In this document: positions 39,191 through 51,734 of the stretch, piece after piece
Layout: each line of letters opens with the position of its first letter
Numbering within the stretch: position 1 is the first letter of the stretch
Assembly (NCBI RefSeq): GCF_945859705.1
Contig: NC_079136.1
Location: forward strand, 118,113,028-118,177,027
Direction: 5' to 3'
Origin: Episyrphus balteatus
Taxonomy: Eukaryota; Arthropoda; Insecta; Diptera; Syrphidae
Length of the DNA stretch: 64,000 bases
Translations under genes and position numbers: made by a program
Notes under the pieces: model-generated
Database searches by the model: none
What the model was told of the DNA's origin: nothing
Seen by the model: only the letters and a program-made list of their open reading frames with translations

Positions 39191-39379
39191 CTTAAAACGT
39201 CAAATACATAGCTATATTGCTTTTCTTAACGCACATTTGAGGCTTCTCTCTTTGTTAAGAATAATTATAAATCGGTAAATGTTGAGTACTCTGTGATCCA
39301 TTTTCCTCTATATGAAAATTATTTTCTTAAAAAAGTTTGAGTACTTTATTTTGGTAGGTAAAAGAAACCAACTGACCTG

Positions 39380-39914
39380 CTTCAAACTGCCTTCAAATTA
39401 GGTAGTTAAGGGTTTTTGGTGATTCCCTAGAAGTCAAATTGAATTTTTTTTTTTAAACCAAAATTAATGGTTATTAAACATCTCTAACGATTTTGATTTA
39501 ATAATTTGATTTGAAAATAAGCTCGTACTTTAAAACTAAAAACAAAAATATTTTTTGTGACGTTGCTAAACTTATTTGCCATAGAATCGTTTTCGTGATG
39601 CCTACATTTCTCGTCAACGCCACGACCGATTTCAGTAAAAAAAAATTTTTATAAAACCGTTTTATTAATGTTAAAATTAAAAAAAAAAATCAGAAAAAAG
39701 AATTTTTGAATTAAAAAAAATTCTTTTTTTTTTAATTAATGTTTAAAAAACAGCTCTAACGATTTTCAAAAAAATTTTTCCAAAAATTCTTTGATATACG
39801 AGAAATTAAATGGTATACTTCATTCGAAGCTCAAAACCTTTAAAGGGATGACTTTTTAAGTCTTGAACTTTTAACATAAGAGCAAGTATATGCAACTCAG
39901 TCAGGCATTTTATA
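39380..39914 (-). mobile_element. Family A repeat, copy 6 (old, truncated)
   Basis: The right end AAGAGCAAGTATATGCAACT...GGCATTTTATA is a diverged family A start, reversed. TTTTTGGTGATTCCCTAG and GCTCTAACGATTTT words match the interior. The microsatellite and 3' end are missing. Confidence 0.6.
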
Positions 39915-40326
39915 CAAATTCTCTATCGGCCATTTTATTTTCTTGCAAACCTGATTTCAGTTACACACATGTACAAACTAAACAAAAGTTTATACACTAG
40001 CTAAAATTTATTGTAATCTTTAAAAAAAATACCAAAAATATTCGTTTCATAACAAAAACATCAAAGTACCTTCAGATCCAATCAGGGCCAGAGAGAAAAA
40101 GTCTCCTAGGAAATAAAATAAAATCCGAAAAATATACACTCTTTTTTACTTGTTTATTAAAAGGTACATTGTTCGAAGGGTAAATTTTGATAAAACACAA
40201 CACGAACATGAACTACAAGACTACCCTAAAACACCCTAGTTTGAACTAACAACAAACAAAAAAAAAATGGAAGTTTATAAATCGAAAACTATTTCTATCA
40301 AGTAGAGAGGCAGAAAGTACATTATA

Positions 40327-41404
40327 CAGGGTGTCCCACAGTCACCGCCCCAAACGAAAACCATGGATTCCTGAGGTCATTTTAAGTCGAAAAACTTAAG
40401 AGGTAATTTTCTCGTTTTCGTCCCGTTTTCGAGTTACCACGGTTTTTATGATTTTTGTTCTCTTTTCCCTTATCTGGCTTTATCTTTGCCAAACTACGTT
40501 TGATTTGAAAATTGTTTTTTACAAGAAATTGAGAATTTATTACAGTTTTAGTTTGTCTCAAAACTGTTTTTTCTGCGGACAACCGTTTCTCCACAATTTT
40601 GCATAAAATACAATTTTCTTCGTTTTTAAGTTGTTTTTCACACTTTCATATCATTTAAGTCAAAAAAACACGTTAATGAGTATTAATTTTTTGTGCTTTT
40701 CATAAAAAAATAAGTTTTATTTCATAAAAAAGGCTACTAAAAGTAATTAAAAAAAAATAAACAAACTGAGTGAATTAAAAAAAAAAATAATTTTTAAATA
40801 CAAAATTAATTTAAATGAATTAAAAACTTTTTCTGAGCTATTGTGGTTAAGAAAAGAACAAATAAATAAAGCTCAGAAAAAGTTTTAATTCATTTAAATA
40901 AATTTTGTATTTAAAAATTATTTTTTTTTAATTCACTCAGTTTGTTAATTTTTTTTTTAATTACTTTCAGTAGCCTTTTTTATGAAATAAAACTTATTTT
41001 TTTTTATGAAAATAAATTGGGCTTTAATAAAAAGCACAAAAAAGCAATACTCATTTCCGTGTTTTTTTGACTTAAATGATATGAAAGTGTAAAAAACAAC
41101 CTTAAAAACGAAGAAAATTGTGTTTGATGCAAAATTGTGGAGAAACGGTTGTCCGCAGAAAAAAAAGTTTTGAGACAAACTTAAACTGCAATAAATTATT
41201 GATTGGTTGCAAAAAAAATCTTTCAAATCAAACGTAGTTTGGAAAAGATAAGGCTAGTTAAAGGACAAAAGAGAAAAAATCATAAAAACCGTGGTAACTC
41301 GAAAACGGGACGAAAACGAGAAAATTACCTCTTAAGTTTTTCGACTTAAAATGACCTCAGGAATCCATGGTTTTCGTTTGGGGCGGTGACTGTGGGACAC
41401 CCTG
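40327..41404. mobile_element. 1.08-kb fold-back element with TA target duplication
   Basis: The element is almost entirely one inverted repeat. The left arm (40327-40839) begins CAGGGTGTCCCACAGTCACC, and the right arm (40870-41404) ends with its reverse complement. The spacer is about 30 bases. TA flanks both sides (40325-40326 and 41405-41406), which fits a Tc1/mariner-like target. The arms differ by substitutions and small indels, so the copy is not brand new. Frames inside are mirror images of each other, and no protein is claimed. Confidence 0.88.
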
Positions 41405-41406
41405 TA

Positions 41407-42789
41407 TTTGTGCCTTATATGAGGAAAGGATAATCATATCCTCTTCATTTTCCGTATCCTCATGTATTAGCTGTTTTTCTCCAGGGATCTATTTAAAATG
41501 TTCACTTGTTTTTGGGTTGGAATATAGGATGTGTTGGTGTTTGTTTAAAGGACATTCTCTAGAAATAATAAACTATATGAGGCTACACAAAAAAAAAAAA
41601 ATAATAATAATAAAATAAACATCAAAAACGAAGACCGAAAAGTGAAATTTATACCATGAACATGATATTATCCTTTTCCTCGTTATACCGATGGACATGG
41701 GATTTGAAATACATACTCAATTCATACAACACACCAGCACAGAACAGGACACCCCAAAAACTATTCATTGTTGGACATCCGTTTTTGGGGTGTTGAAGTT
41801 TTCGTGTTTTGTATTCATTTTTTGGTCGTCCTTGTTTGGCATCGTCATCGTTATCGTCGTCATCGTGGTCGTAGTCATAGATCCACTCCGTAGAGGTATG
41901 TTGTGTTATAAAGTTCTATTCATGCTTTTGGGAACATTTGAAAATTTTCTTGTTTTCGGGTGTCTCATCCGGTTGGTGTGTAGTCAAAAAACCACTGCAG
42001 CATTGGGATAACAAAAACCCGTATATATAGCTCATGTATCATGTCTCTCTATGGATATCAGCTAGAACCGGAAGTTTGCCATAATGAACTCTCCCTTGAG
42101 AGAGAGAAAGAGACCTCTACACAAGCTATGTACATCCGAGTGTGGTGCATGTTAGTGATTTGTTATAAAAAAAAAAGTAAACACAAAGTCAACCAAACTG
42201 ATTTCCTTTCATAAAGATTTAGAAAGGCGTATAAAAAGGGGAAGTGGTTTTTGTTGCAAAAGGCTTTTTTACTTTGGGGTACAATTTTCTATTTCACATT
42301 CAAATTGTATTTCTTGTTGAAAATTGAAAATTGCAAGATTTTATCCACAAAATGAGCATTTTATTCATTTGAAAATAATGTAAGATGCTAGTTTTTCTTT
42401 CTTTTGTCATTTCGAAGGAGCAAATGAAGAAAAGGATATTTTCTTGTAGATATTGATGTTTGTAATTCGATAGGACATTAGGGCCAAACAGACAAAAAGC
42501 CAAAAATCTTTTTTGTTAGACAATTGGGAAAAACAAGTTCATTGCTAATCGAGGGTTACCAATAGAACAGTAGTCAAGTAATTTTAGTTTAAACTTGTTT
42601 GACATGAGGTTTTTCAATAACATGGGTCTTAAAAGATTATTTTGAAATTTTGCCAAAAAGAGTTTAATAGGGTGTCCGGTTGATGTTTGGTTATATTATT
42701 TTTGATAATTGGCAATAAGTATTTGTTGTTTTGATAGATTTTTTGCTGTCTTAAGTTTTAAAATTAACTGATGAACACGGATTGATAGT
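41407..42789. other. Unique non-coding DNA, relatively complex
   Basis: Less homopolymeric than average. It has a CGTCATCGTTATCGTCGTCA-type simple stretch at 41838-41870 and AAGGATA words at 41424, 41667 and 42436. No splice-bounded exon was identified. Confidence 0.45.
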
Positions 42790-44802
42790 GAATACCTTGA
42801 TAAAAATATTAATTTAAAAAAAATGCATTTGAAACAAAAAAAAAACAAAATTTTATTGCAATTCAAAATTTTTTTATTAAAACAAAACATTAAAAAAAAA
42901 TATTTATTGCATTAAAAAAAATGTTATTGCAACTAAAATATATTTTTATTGCAAATACAAAACAAAAGAAAAAAAAAATGAATGCAATATGTGTGCATTA
43001 ACTATGTTTGACGTGATAACGTCTTATAAATCGATGAACCATGACAGCCACCACAAAAAAGTGACGCCATTTTTTCCCATTCCACTCTGGCACTTTCGCA
43101 GTGCGGCAAAAATTTCAATTAAAAATTAAAAATAAACTATTAGAGATACAAAAATCTTCTATAACCTATTTGAAAGATAATAACCTAAAGTTAAATACAT
43201 TTGAAGGATTTAAAAAAAATTCCATCTTTTAATAGGGTAAATAGGGGTAAAACTAAATTTCAAAAAATTGGCTATTTTCTTAACGCGACAAAAGAGTTGA
43301 ATTTTTTTTTTAATCAATAGATAAATTTATTGCAATACTGACAATTGTATTGAAAAAATTTTCAAAACCAAGCTTTTAATGGTTTGCTAAAACTAAAACA
43401 TGAAATAGACCTTTGACAATGTAGCAATCATAGGTAGGGGAATTTTTTTTTGACAATTTGAAAAACGTCATTCGAAAGATAATAAAAAAAAAGTTAGTGG
43501 TCTGATATGGATTTTTTTTAAGTCTCTGCGTATCGAAATATGAATTTTTGAAAAACACCAACTTATTTTAAGGTATTTTTGGGAGAGTTTTTATTTTTTT
43601 AAATTTTTTTTAGCATTCAAAAAATCTCAAGCTTATAGAACATGTAGTATAGAACTGTGCGCATACATGTGCAAAAAAATTATATTTCAAAACGGTTTTT
43701 TTGTCCCAAGTTTTTTTGACCTTTTTTAACCGTTTTTTATTTTTATCTTTTTTTCTTTAACAGATAAATAAATGAAATTTTTATTGTAGATAGATAATAG
43801 ACAGGACTATACCTATCTGTGCAAAATTTCAATCAATTTTGTAGTTACAATTTCAAGATAACGGTAAAATAAAGTTTTATTATTCAACAAGTTCTATCTT
43901 TTGATCTAAAGCAAATACAAATTTGATTTAACTTTATTGAGCATCCTAATGATGTTACCTTTCATTTGGTATATCACACATAACTGTACATTTACTACAC
44001 GCTACACAATGTTAAATTAAAAAACTTGCGAAATACCTCAAAACACCTGTGGAGATCTGTTGATCATGAACAGCCACCAGTGTGGGAAGTACCGTAATCT
44101 CAGTTTGGAGTTCCGACATGGTTGGCTTTAAAAAATGCTAACTTTTTTTCTAGGCATCGCAGAAATAAGATTGAAACGTCATATGAAAGGTGAAATTATA
44201 AGCTTTTACATTATATAAAATTTTTTGTAGGTTGTCCCAAAAAAAAAAATTGATTGAGAACATAAAATTATATGTTTTTTTTTGCTTTTTTTAATGAAAA
44301 TTGATCGAGTTCAAAAAATTTTAGCCCGTTTTTGTAGATGTCTAATAGACATAATCGATATATATATATTGAGCTGAAGCAATAAGCTTTCAGGTTTTTT
44401 TTTGTAATCTTTTAAAATAAAAAAAATTAATATAATAAAAAAAAAAGGTAATTTTGTTTAGCTTTTTCTTGTAAATTATGATTGTTTGAAATAAATAAAC
44501 ACTGCAATTGACTCATTTTAAACAAAAGCACACAACCTGTTTTCTTACGACGTTATCACGTTAAATCATCGTCCGTAAACCGGCTTTACAGACAACCTCT
44601 TTTTTTAGGTAATATTCGTAGGATTTCTTACAATTTTGGCTATTTGAACATTTATAAGCTATTTAAACTTGGTATAATATTTAAGGTATTACAATATTAC
44701 AAAAAATATTTTTTTTTTAATGCAAAACATTGTTATTTGCTATAAATATTGTTTTAATGCAAATATTTATCAGCTGCAATACATTTTTTTTTTTGTAATG
44801 GA
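42790..44802. mobile_element. Family D repeat split by a B insertion
   Basis: The left part (42790-43007) has TTATTGCAA / TTTTATTGCA words. The right part (44600-44802) has TAATATTCGTAGGATTTCTT and ends TTTGTAATGGAA, which is complementary to the D start near 24388. The intact order of these blocks is seen around 24400-24600. A full B copy sits between them. Confidence 0.6.
43008..44599 (+). mobile_element. Family B repeat, copy 5 (full length)
   Basis: At 1592 bp this is the clearest complete forward copy. It has the start TTGACGTGATAACGTC, then TTATAAATCGATGAACCATG, and the end GACGTTATCACGTTAAATCA followed by a GTAAACCGGCTTTAC hairpin and ACAGACAACCTC. It lacks the family A insert present in copy 1, so it provides the empty site at 43477-43495. 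It is non-coding. Confidence 0.85.
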
Positions 44803-44861
44803 ATAAAAATTAGATAAATAAATGACTTTTTACAATTCTGTTTGAGATAGATCATTTTTAA

Positions 44862-45145
44862 TAGTGATGGGAACTATCGAATGATTTCAACTATCGAATA
44901 ACTCATTCATTTATTCATTCGAATAAAAACTATCGAATAAACAATCGAATAAATTATCGGATAAAAACTATCGAATAAACTATAGAATAAAAAAAAAACC
45001 ATTCGAATGAGAAAACTATCGTAAAAAAAAACTATTCGAATGAAAATAGTAACTAAATGAATGAATGGTTTAAAACTATCGAATGAATGAATATTTTAGA
45101 ACTATCGATAGTTTAATAGTTTTTATTCGATAGTTCCCATCACTA
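44862..45145. mobile_element. hAT-like non-autonomous element, short copy
   Basis: The ends TAGTGATGGGAACTATCGA / TCGATAGTTCCCATCACTA are perfect inverted repeats. The flanking octamers ATTTTTAA and ATTTGTAT agree at six of eight positions, compatible with a decayed duplication. The interior is repeated ACTATCGAATAAA words. Confidence 0.8.
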
Positions 45146-46151
45146 ATTTGTATACATTAAATTGTGAATAAGTTATTGCTTTGATTGCAGAAATTTCTTA
45201 AAGTACAGACGTTTTTCAATATTACCTATTTAATTTACAAAAATCCATGTCTATAATCTTTAAGTCTAAACAATTTGGAAAATGAACTCAATCCATATCT
45301 ATAAACACCATCGATTAAGTAAAACACGCAAAAATAATCTGCATTAAAAGTGCCATTTTTTATGTCGACATTAGCATACATATAGCATCTTAAACATCTA
45401 AAAGAGCGAGCTCAAAATAAAAACATTTAACATTCTACGATAATGACCAAGAAAATGAAACACTTTATCCTTTTTAATAAAAAAAAAGAGGAAAAAATTT
45501 ACCTATACATACACGCTTTTACAAATTTACCTTCTCCATCTTAACCAATCTACTACACACGACTTTATGGCTTTAACAAATAAGCAAATGAGCAAAAATC
45601 TAAGCGTTATAATGGTTGACTTTTATGTTTTCTTTTGTTCAACCTTATTTGTTCGTTTTGGTTAGGTATAGTATGAAGTTGGGTGTGATTATATGGGTAG
45701 GGTATATGTTGTATAAATTTTTATTTTCTTCTTCTTTGAGTGTAATTTACACGCAGGTTATTATGAATGGTTTTACATATACATAATAATATCCAGTTGT
45801 GGTGTGGTATGTAAAATTTGTCTGAAGAACATAATATTCTACTATAAAGCCACCATTTGATTAATTTGAAACAGCAGTAAGTAAATTATTAGAAAGGCAA
45901 AAATTAAGTAGAACTGAAAGGAAATGGTCTATGAAACAGTTTTTTTTTTTAGCTTTATTGCTTATTGTCAATTTTTAATGGTAAACATTTTTTTAAAGAT
46001 TTCTTTTATGAACGAACGAGTTACAGAAAATACAGATACATATTGAATTAAATAGGAGCGTTTATTTTTTTAACTTCTGTAGAACTGTGAAGGAGCCAAC
46101 ACTAGATCCATACGACCATATTAATTTGAAAAAATTCTTTTTTTTGTTAAA

Positions 46152-47667
46152 TGGCGCCCAACGTGAAAATGCTTTGATTTTATTTTAATTTTTTCTGAAG
46201 CAATAGAAAATTATTTTATGAAATGTCTTTATTTCAAGTTTATACCCAAAATGCAACCTTATTACCAAATTTCATTAGGTTTTCAAATCCATTTTTTTTA
46301 AATAAAAAAAAAACACCCTTTAAACCATGATATTCTTATGGACATTTTAGATTCTTAGTTCCTATCTCAAATTTAATATAATTTCTGATTTTCTGGTCAA
46401 AGACAAACCAATAATTTTTTGTTCCAGTTCCAATTTCTCAACGAGAAGTAGCCGAAGCAACGACTTCGAAATAAAACAAAATGGAACTGAATGTTTATGA
46501 AAATCAACAAGACAGTCAAAATTTTGCATTTTTCGACCTTCCAACTTTTATTTTTAGCAAGAAAAAATTCATGAAAGGTTTTTTAGCCTTGAAATCATAC
46601 ATTTGACGTTTACAGATACAACCATCCTTTACCTCTGTCTTTAAAACTAAAGAAATTTTAACTATATTGGCTGGCTTAAGGTATATTACATCTAACTTCT
46701 CAGCAAAACCTCATCACCATTCACTAATTTTTTACTGATATGAAATGAGTTTCCTGTAAAACAACTCTACAAAAGATATAAAATCCAAACGTTTTTTGAG
46801 TTCATAAATGTCACAAAGCCCTACCAGAACATATTGCAGTCATAAGTGCATTCAACTGAAATATCCTGCATGCGTGCATCGAAATAGGTGGGTGGTGTGT
46901 AGAAAATCTATACCTACCTACATAAACTGATAGAGGGAGAGAGAAATGGGTAGCGAAATCTAAATGAAACTTGGTATTAGCATATTGGTGGTGGCACAAA
47001 TTCAAAAAGGACAAACGTTTGAAATTAGTGTTCCTCGATTTTACAAAATTCTATTCCTACCAAAGGGTACCTACATGAGCATTGTAATAGTGCAAGGTTT
47101 TGGGTTTAATTAATTAGAAATGAAAATCTTTGCTAGGAATAGGAATTTCATATTTAAAAAAAAAACTATTTGACTGTTCTAATTTTCATCATTTCTATTG
47201 AAATTAAAAAAAAAAAAAAAATTGAATTCACTCTGTTATAAAATGATGCCATAATTTGATTTCTACGAATAGTCATTATTAAGAGTTAGTGGAAAATTCA
47301 AATTATCATGAAAAATCATAAAAACTATGGTATATTTGAAAATTATCCACATTGATTGATTTATAAATGGCGCCCAACGTGAAATTAAACAATTTTTTCG
47401 AAATTTCTATTTTTGCTAAATTTTCTCTTACAAAAATGATAATGAAATATCATCGAAATTAAATTTTTAATTATTTGTTATTGACCAATTTCGAACTTGT
47501 CTATTCTGTATGGGTAAATGGCGCCCAAAGTAAAAAGTGGCGCCCAATGAAAAATCGGAGCCCAATATAAAACTAATCTATAAGGTTCAATGTATAATAT
47601 ACCAAGTAAAGTGATTTAATTTAACTATTTTTTGAACTAGTCTGGACAGGTAAATGGCGCCCAACGT
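46152..47667 (+). repeat. Dispersed TGGCGCCCAACGTG words, cluster 2
   Basis: Copies lie at 46152, 47368, 47519 (CCCAAAGT), 47538 (CCCAATGA) and 47655, all in the same direction and mostly preceded by TAAA. A more decayed CGGAGCCCAATAT lies at about 47555. The 47519 and 47655 copies share upstream sequence (GAACT-GTCT ... GGTAAATGGCGCCC), which suggests an eroded tandem repeat. Confidence 0.75.
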
Positions 47668-48689
47668 AAGACTCTCAAAACTTTACTTACTTGGCTATAT
47701 CGAACCTATTTTCCTTCCCAATTCGTATTCAAGCTTTAAAGAGATCTTAAATTCCTTCTAAATACTCCAATTTTTGTTCATCTTTCTTCAACACAATTTC
47801 GCCTGCAGTGATAGAAAAAACTTCAATTACCCTCTTCCCCATACACACAAAATCTCACTTTTCATAAAATATTCCCCGCAAAAAGCTATTGAATTTTTCA
47901 CACTACCCAAAATCTGGGTCACCGAATTTTTTTCGCTACACCAACACCATCATAACGCATCAGCACTCATATCCATTTAATCTCTTTATCGAGTCCTGTC
48001 ACATTCTATATCTCAAAGTTTTGAAGAACTTTCTACATCCTCGTAGTACACACATCAAATCGAATAGAAAAATTTCCGTTTTACAGTAAAAAAAAATAAA
48101 AAAGTACCTTCAACATCGTTTTCTTCCTAGCTCGATATTTTTTCATATCAGTTATCCTTTATACATATATATTTTTTTTTTCTTACTATGGATACAAATT
48201 TTGATCGTTTTGTATCAAATTTACTGTCACATGCAGTTTCAGTTTATAGGTTTTTTTTTTTCTTGGAATTTTTTTTTCCAATTTCACGCGCTCCTTCTCC
48301 CACATCGATGTTCTGCTTCAATTCAGGATCAAGTGAGGGAAAGCGATAGGCAAGAGGTGAAAAGCTTAAACAGGATATTACACAATTTTTATCTTCGATT
48401 TGTCTTTTCCTCATCCAGAAGTTGGAATGTGTTGTGTGCCTAAGACTTTCGGTCCAGGACTTATGTTCAGCTTTCTCGCAGCAAATCAGTTTCAAGGGAT
48501 TTTCTTACTTTTGTATTATTTATATAATACGCAATTCCTTTGTGTTACGTGTGAAGAAAGACAAAAAAGGAAACGAAAATCCTTCAATCACTTTTGTTTT
48601 AATTTTCCAAACACGTCATTCGTGTCCTTAGTTTCAGTGTGAGTTACCTATGGGAAAAGAGGGGGGACGACAAAATAATGATGATGATG

Positions 48690-48709
48690 CGTGTGTGTGT
48701 GTGTGTGTG
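48690..48709 (+). repeat. (GT)n microsatellite
   Basis: Ten GT units. Confidence 0.9.
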
Positions 48710-49604
48710 AATGGTGTTGTTTGAGTATAGTTTTGAAAGATGAATGAAGAACTTTTATATCCTTGGTAGAAGAAAAAAAAAAAAACTTTCTTTAACAACA
48801 CAAATGCGTTTTACTTAAGTAATGATGTAAGACTCACAAAGGACTTGACTTGATAAAAGGACCAAAAACGTTTTGTGGTATAAATAACAAAAAAAAAAAA
48901 AAAGAAATACCGAAAACACTCAATCTTTTTGTAAAAAAAAAAAGAAGAAACAAAAAAATTGTAAATGAATTACTTGGGTTTTAGTGGTCAGAAAAAAAAA
49001 AAAAAAAAAAATGGAAGTACAAAGGACACACGATACGATACAGGATGATGAAGTGTTAGTTTCTTTAAGAAAAATATTTATTTGATATCGTCTCTCTTGA
49101 GAAGGAGAGGAAATTGGTTTTTAAGTTAAATGACTCTAGCACGTGTTTGACGACACACAAGAGTTTATTTTGAAAGAAAATTGGGGTAGAGTTACAAAAA
49201 GCTTATTATCATTTAGGTTAAGTTGTAATATGCATTTGAGTTAAGTGCGAGTTAAAATGTAAGAGAATTTCCTATTTGGACGAACAGAGGCAATAAAAGT
49301 TTCAAATTCGAAAAAATCAATTTAGGATAAAGTTTTTTTTTTTTGGGGGATTTTACAAGATTATCTTAAGTGAAAAAAAATTTTTTTTTATTTATGTCAT
49401 CAATATTTTTGAAAACCTAATTTGGAAGAAATTGTTTTGGTCAATTTCACAACGGATTCGAAAGAGCATTTTCATTTATTGTGTCCAACGACGCAAACTA
49501 AATGTACAACTATAAAACTTCATTTATTTATTTTCAGTCCTCTTAACATCTTCATCTTGTATTTGACATTGGCATATGTAGACAGTTTGTGTTTATAAAA
49601 AAAA

Positions 49605-51399
49605 GAGGTTGCCTGTAAAGCCGGTTTACGGACGATGATTTTACGTGATAACGTCGTCAGAAAACATGTTGTGTGCAATTGTTTAAAATGAGTCAATTGA
49701 AGCGTTTACTTTTTTCAAACAATCATAATTTACAAGAAAAAAGCTAAAAAAAAAACACCTTTTTTTATTTTCCCATTATATTAATTTTTTTATTTTAAAA
49801 GCTTACAAAAAAAATTATGCAATTTAAAAGCTAAGTATTTCTTCTTAAGAATAAAACCATTTTTAAATTTTTACAATGTGCAAAAAGTATAAAAATAATT
49901 TATTGAAAACAATCATTTTCATAAAAAACATGAATTTTTATATTCTCACGTCATTAATTCAATTTTTTTCGATAACAACCTATACAAAATTTTATAATAT
50001 CTGAAAGCTTATTGTCTTAGCTCAAAATATCGATCAGGTCTTTGAGACATCTACAAAAAGAGCTAGAATTTTTTGAACTCGATCAAATTTCATTAAAAAA
50101 AGCAAAAAAAAAAACATTTATTTTTATGTTCTCACGCTACGGAATCAATTTTTTTGTTTGACAACCTATAAAAAATTGTATAATATCTGAAAGCTTATTA
50201 TTTCACCTTTCATATGACGTGACAATCTCATTTTAAAGATGCCTACAAGAGAAGTTAGAATTTTTTAAAGTCAACCATCTCGAATTTGGAGACTGAGATT
50301 ACGGTAATTCCCACACTGGTGGCTGTTCGGGCGGCAACACATCTTCACTTGTGTTTTGAGGTTTTTCGCAAGATTCTTGATTTAACATTGTGTAGCTTGT
50401 AGTTAGTCTACCGTTATGTTTGATATACCAAATGAAAGGTAATTGTATTAGGATGCTCATAAAAAATTAATAAAATTTCTATCTGCTCTTGGTCAAAAGT
50501 TATAAATTGTTGAATTCTAAAATTTTATTTTACCGTTATCTCAAAATTGTGTTTACGAAAATGATTGAAACTTCGCACACATATAGTCGTAGTGATGGTC
50601 TATCATTACTCGATATACTTTATTCCTGTTTCTATTAAAGAAAAAAAGATAAAAATAAAAAACGATGAAAATCGGTTAAAAACGGTAAAAAAACGTGTTT
50701 TTAAAAACCTTGTTTCTTGCGTTATTCAGTCAAAACTCACTAAACGATTCCAAGCCCATGTATGCAAAAGGCCAAAAACTACATGTCCTATAAGTTTGAG
50801 ATTTTTTTAACACTAAAAAAAAGCTAAAAATCAAAAATTACAGAAAAATACCCCTAAAAAACAAGGTGTTTTTCAAAAATTTATATTTCGAAACGCAGAG
50901 TGTTGGAAAAAAATCCGAATCAGATGTCTAATTTTTTTCCCCTCATCTTTCACCTGGCATCTTTAGAATTGTCAAGAAAAACTTCCTTCACCCAAAATCA
51001 TCATTTTGTCATAGCCCCAACACGTGTACAACGTTCAAAGAAAACGTTATAGCTTAGTTTAAAAATTTTTTTTTAGAATTTTTCCTTAAATGCAGTTATT
51101 CTTAAATTGATCTCATCTATCTATAGCAAAAAAAATCAATTCTCTAAAACTTTGCGTTTAGATTTTAGCCCAAATTTCATCTTTCCCTTTTTACCCCTGT
51201 TTACCCTATTAAATGACGGAATTTTTAAAAATCCTTCATTTGGATTAGGCTTTAGATTATTATCTTTCAAATAAGCTATAGAAGATTTTTGTATCTCTGA
51301 TAGTTTATTTTTAATTTTTAATTGAAATTTTTTGCCGCACTGCGTCACTTTTTTGTGGTGGCTGCCATGGTTCATCGATTTATAAGACGTTATCACGTC
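49605..51399 (-). mobile_element. Family B repeat, copy 6 (full length, reverse)
   Basis: It runs from GAGGTTGCCTGTAAAGCCGG to GACGTTATCACGTC, with the same internal order as copy 5 reversed. At 1.8 kb it retains segments lost from copy 5. It ends 16 bases before an isolated TGGCGCCCAACGCG word. It is non-coding. Confidence 0.85.
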
Positions 51400-51415
51400 A
51401 AAAAAAAATTTGAAA

Positions 51416-51429
51416 TGGCGCCCAACGCG
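51416..51429 (+). repeat. Isolated TGGCGCCCAACG word
   Basis: TGGCGCCCAACGCG preceded by GAAA. It matches 13 of 14 bases of the word clustered at 18.9-21.2 and 46.2-47.7 kb. Confidence 0.75.
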
Positions 51430-51734
51430 AACATTTTTTTTAAGGAAGTTATCCCCATAATTGGCTGATTCTCACTCATTGATTATATTTTGTTATGTTT
51501 GGTGGCATAAAGTATACCATTACCATTCCGTTAAGCCGTTGGATATCTGAAAGTTAGTCTGAGCACAAAATCGCCATCACCTAAAATAATAAATTTCGAC
51601 TGATCACTACAAAATAAATTGTCACAAAGTAATCCACAATTGTTATCTGATGTATTTAGTTGTTAAACGAATATCAAAAATTAAAAAAACAAAAAAAATA
51701 TTACACATACACCAGAGTAACGGGATGGTACAAA

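Larger units (their letters stand above)
45146..49604. other. Unique non-coding DNA
   Basis: No gene is supported. It contains the second cluster of TGGCGCCCAACGTG words and ATATCCTT words near 48147 and 48757. Overlapping frames at 48200-48640 on both strands have no recognisable protein features. Confidence 0.5.

Noticed and set aside
41691..42011. 106-codon frame with an Ile/Val stretch
   Set aside because: The hydrophobic stretch is a simple ATCGTC-type repeat and nothing else suggests a protein.
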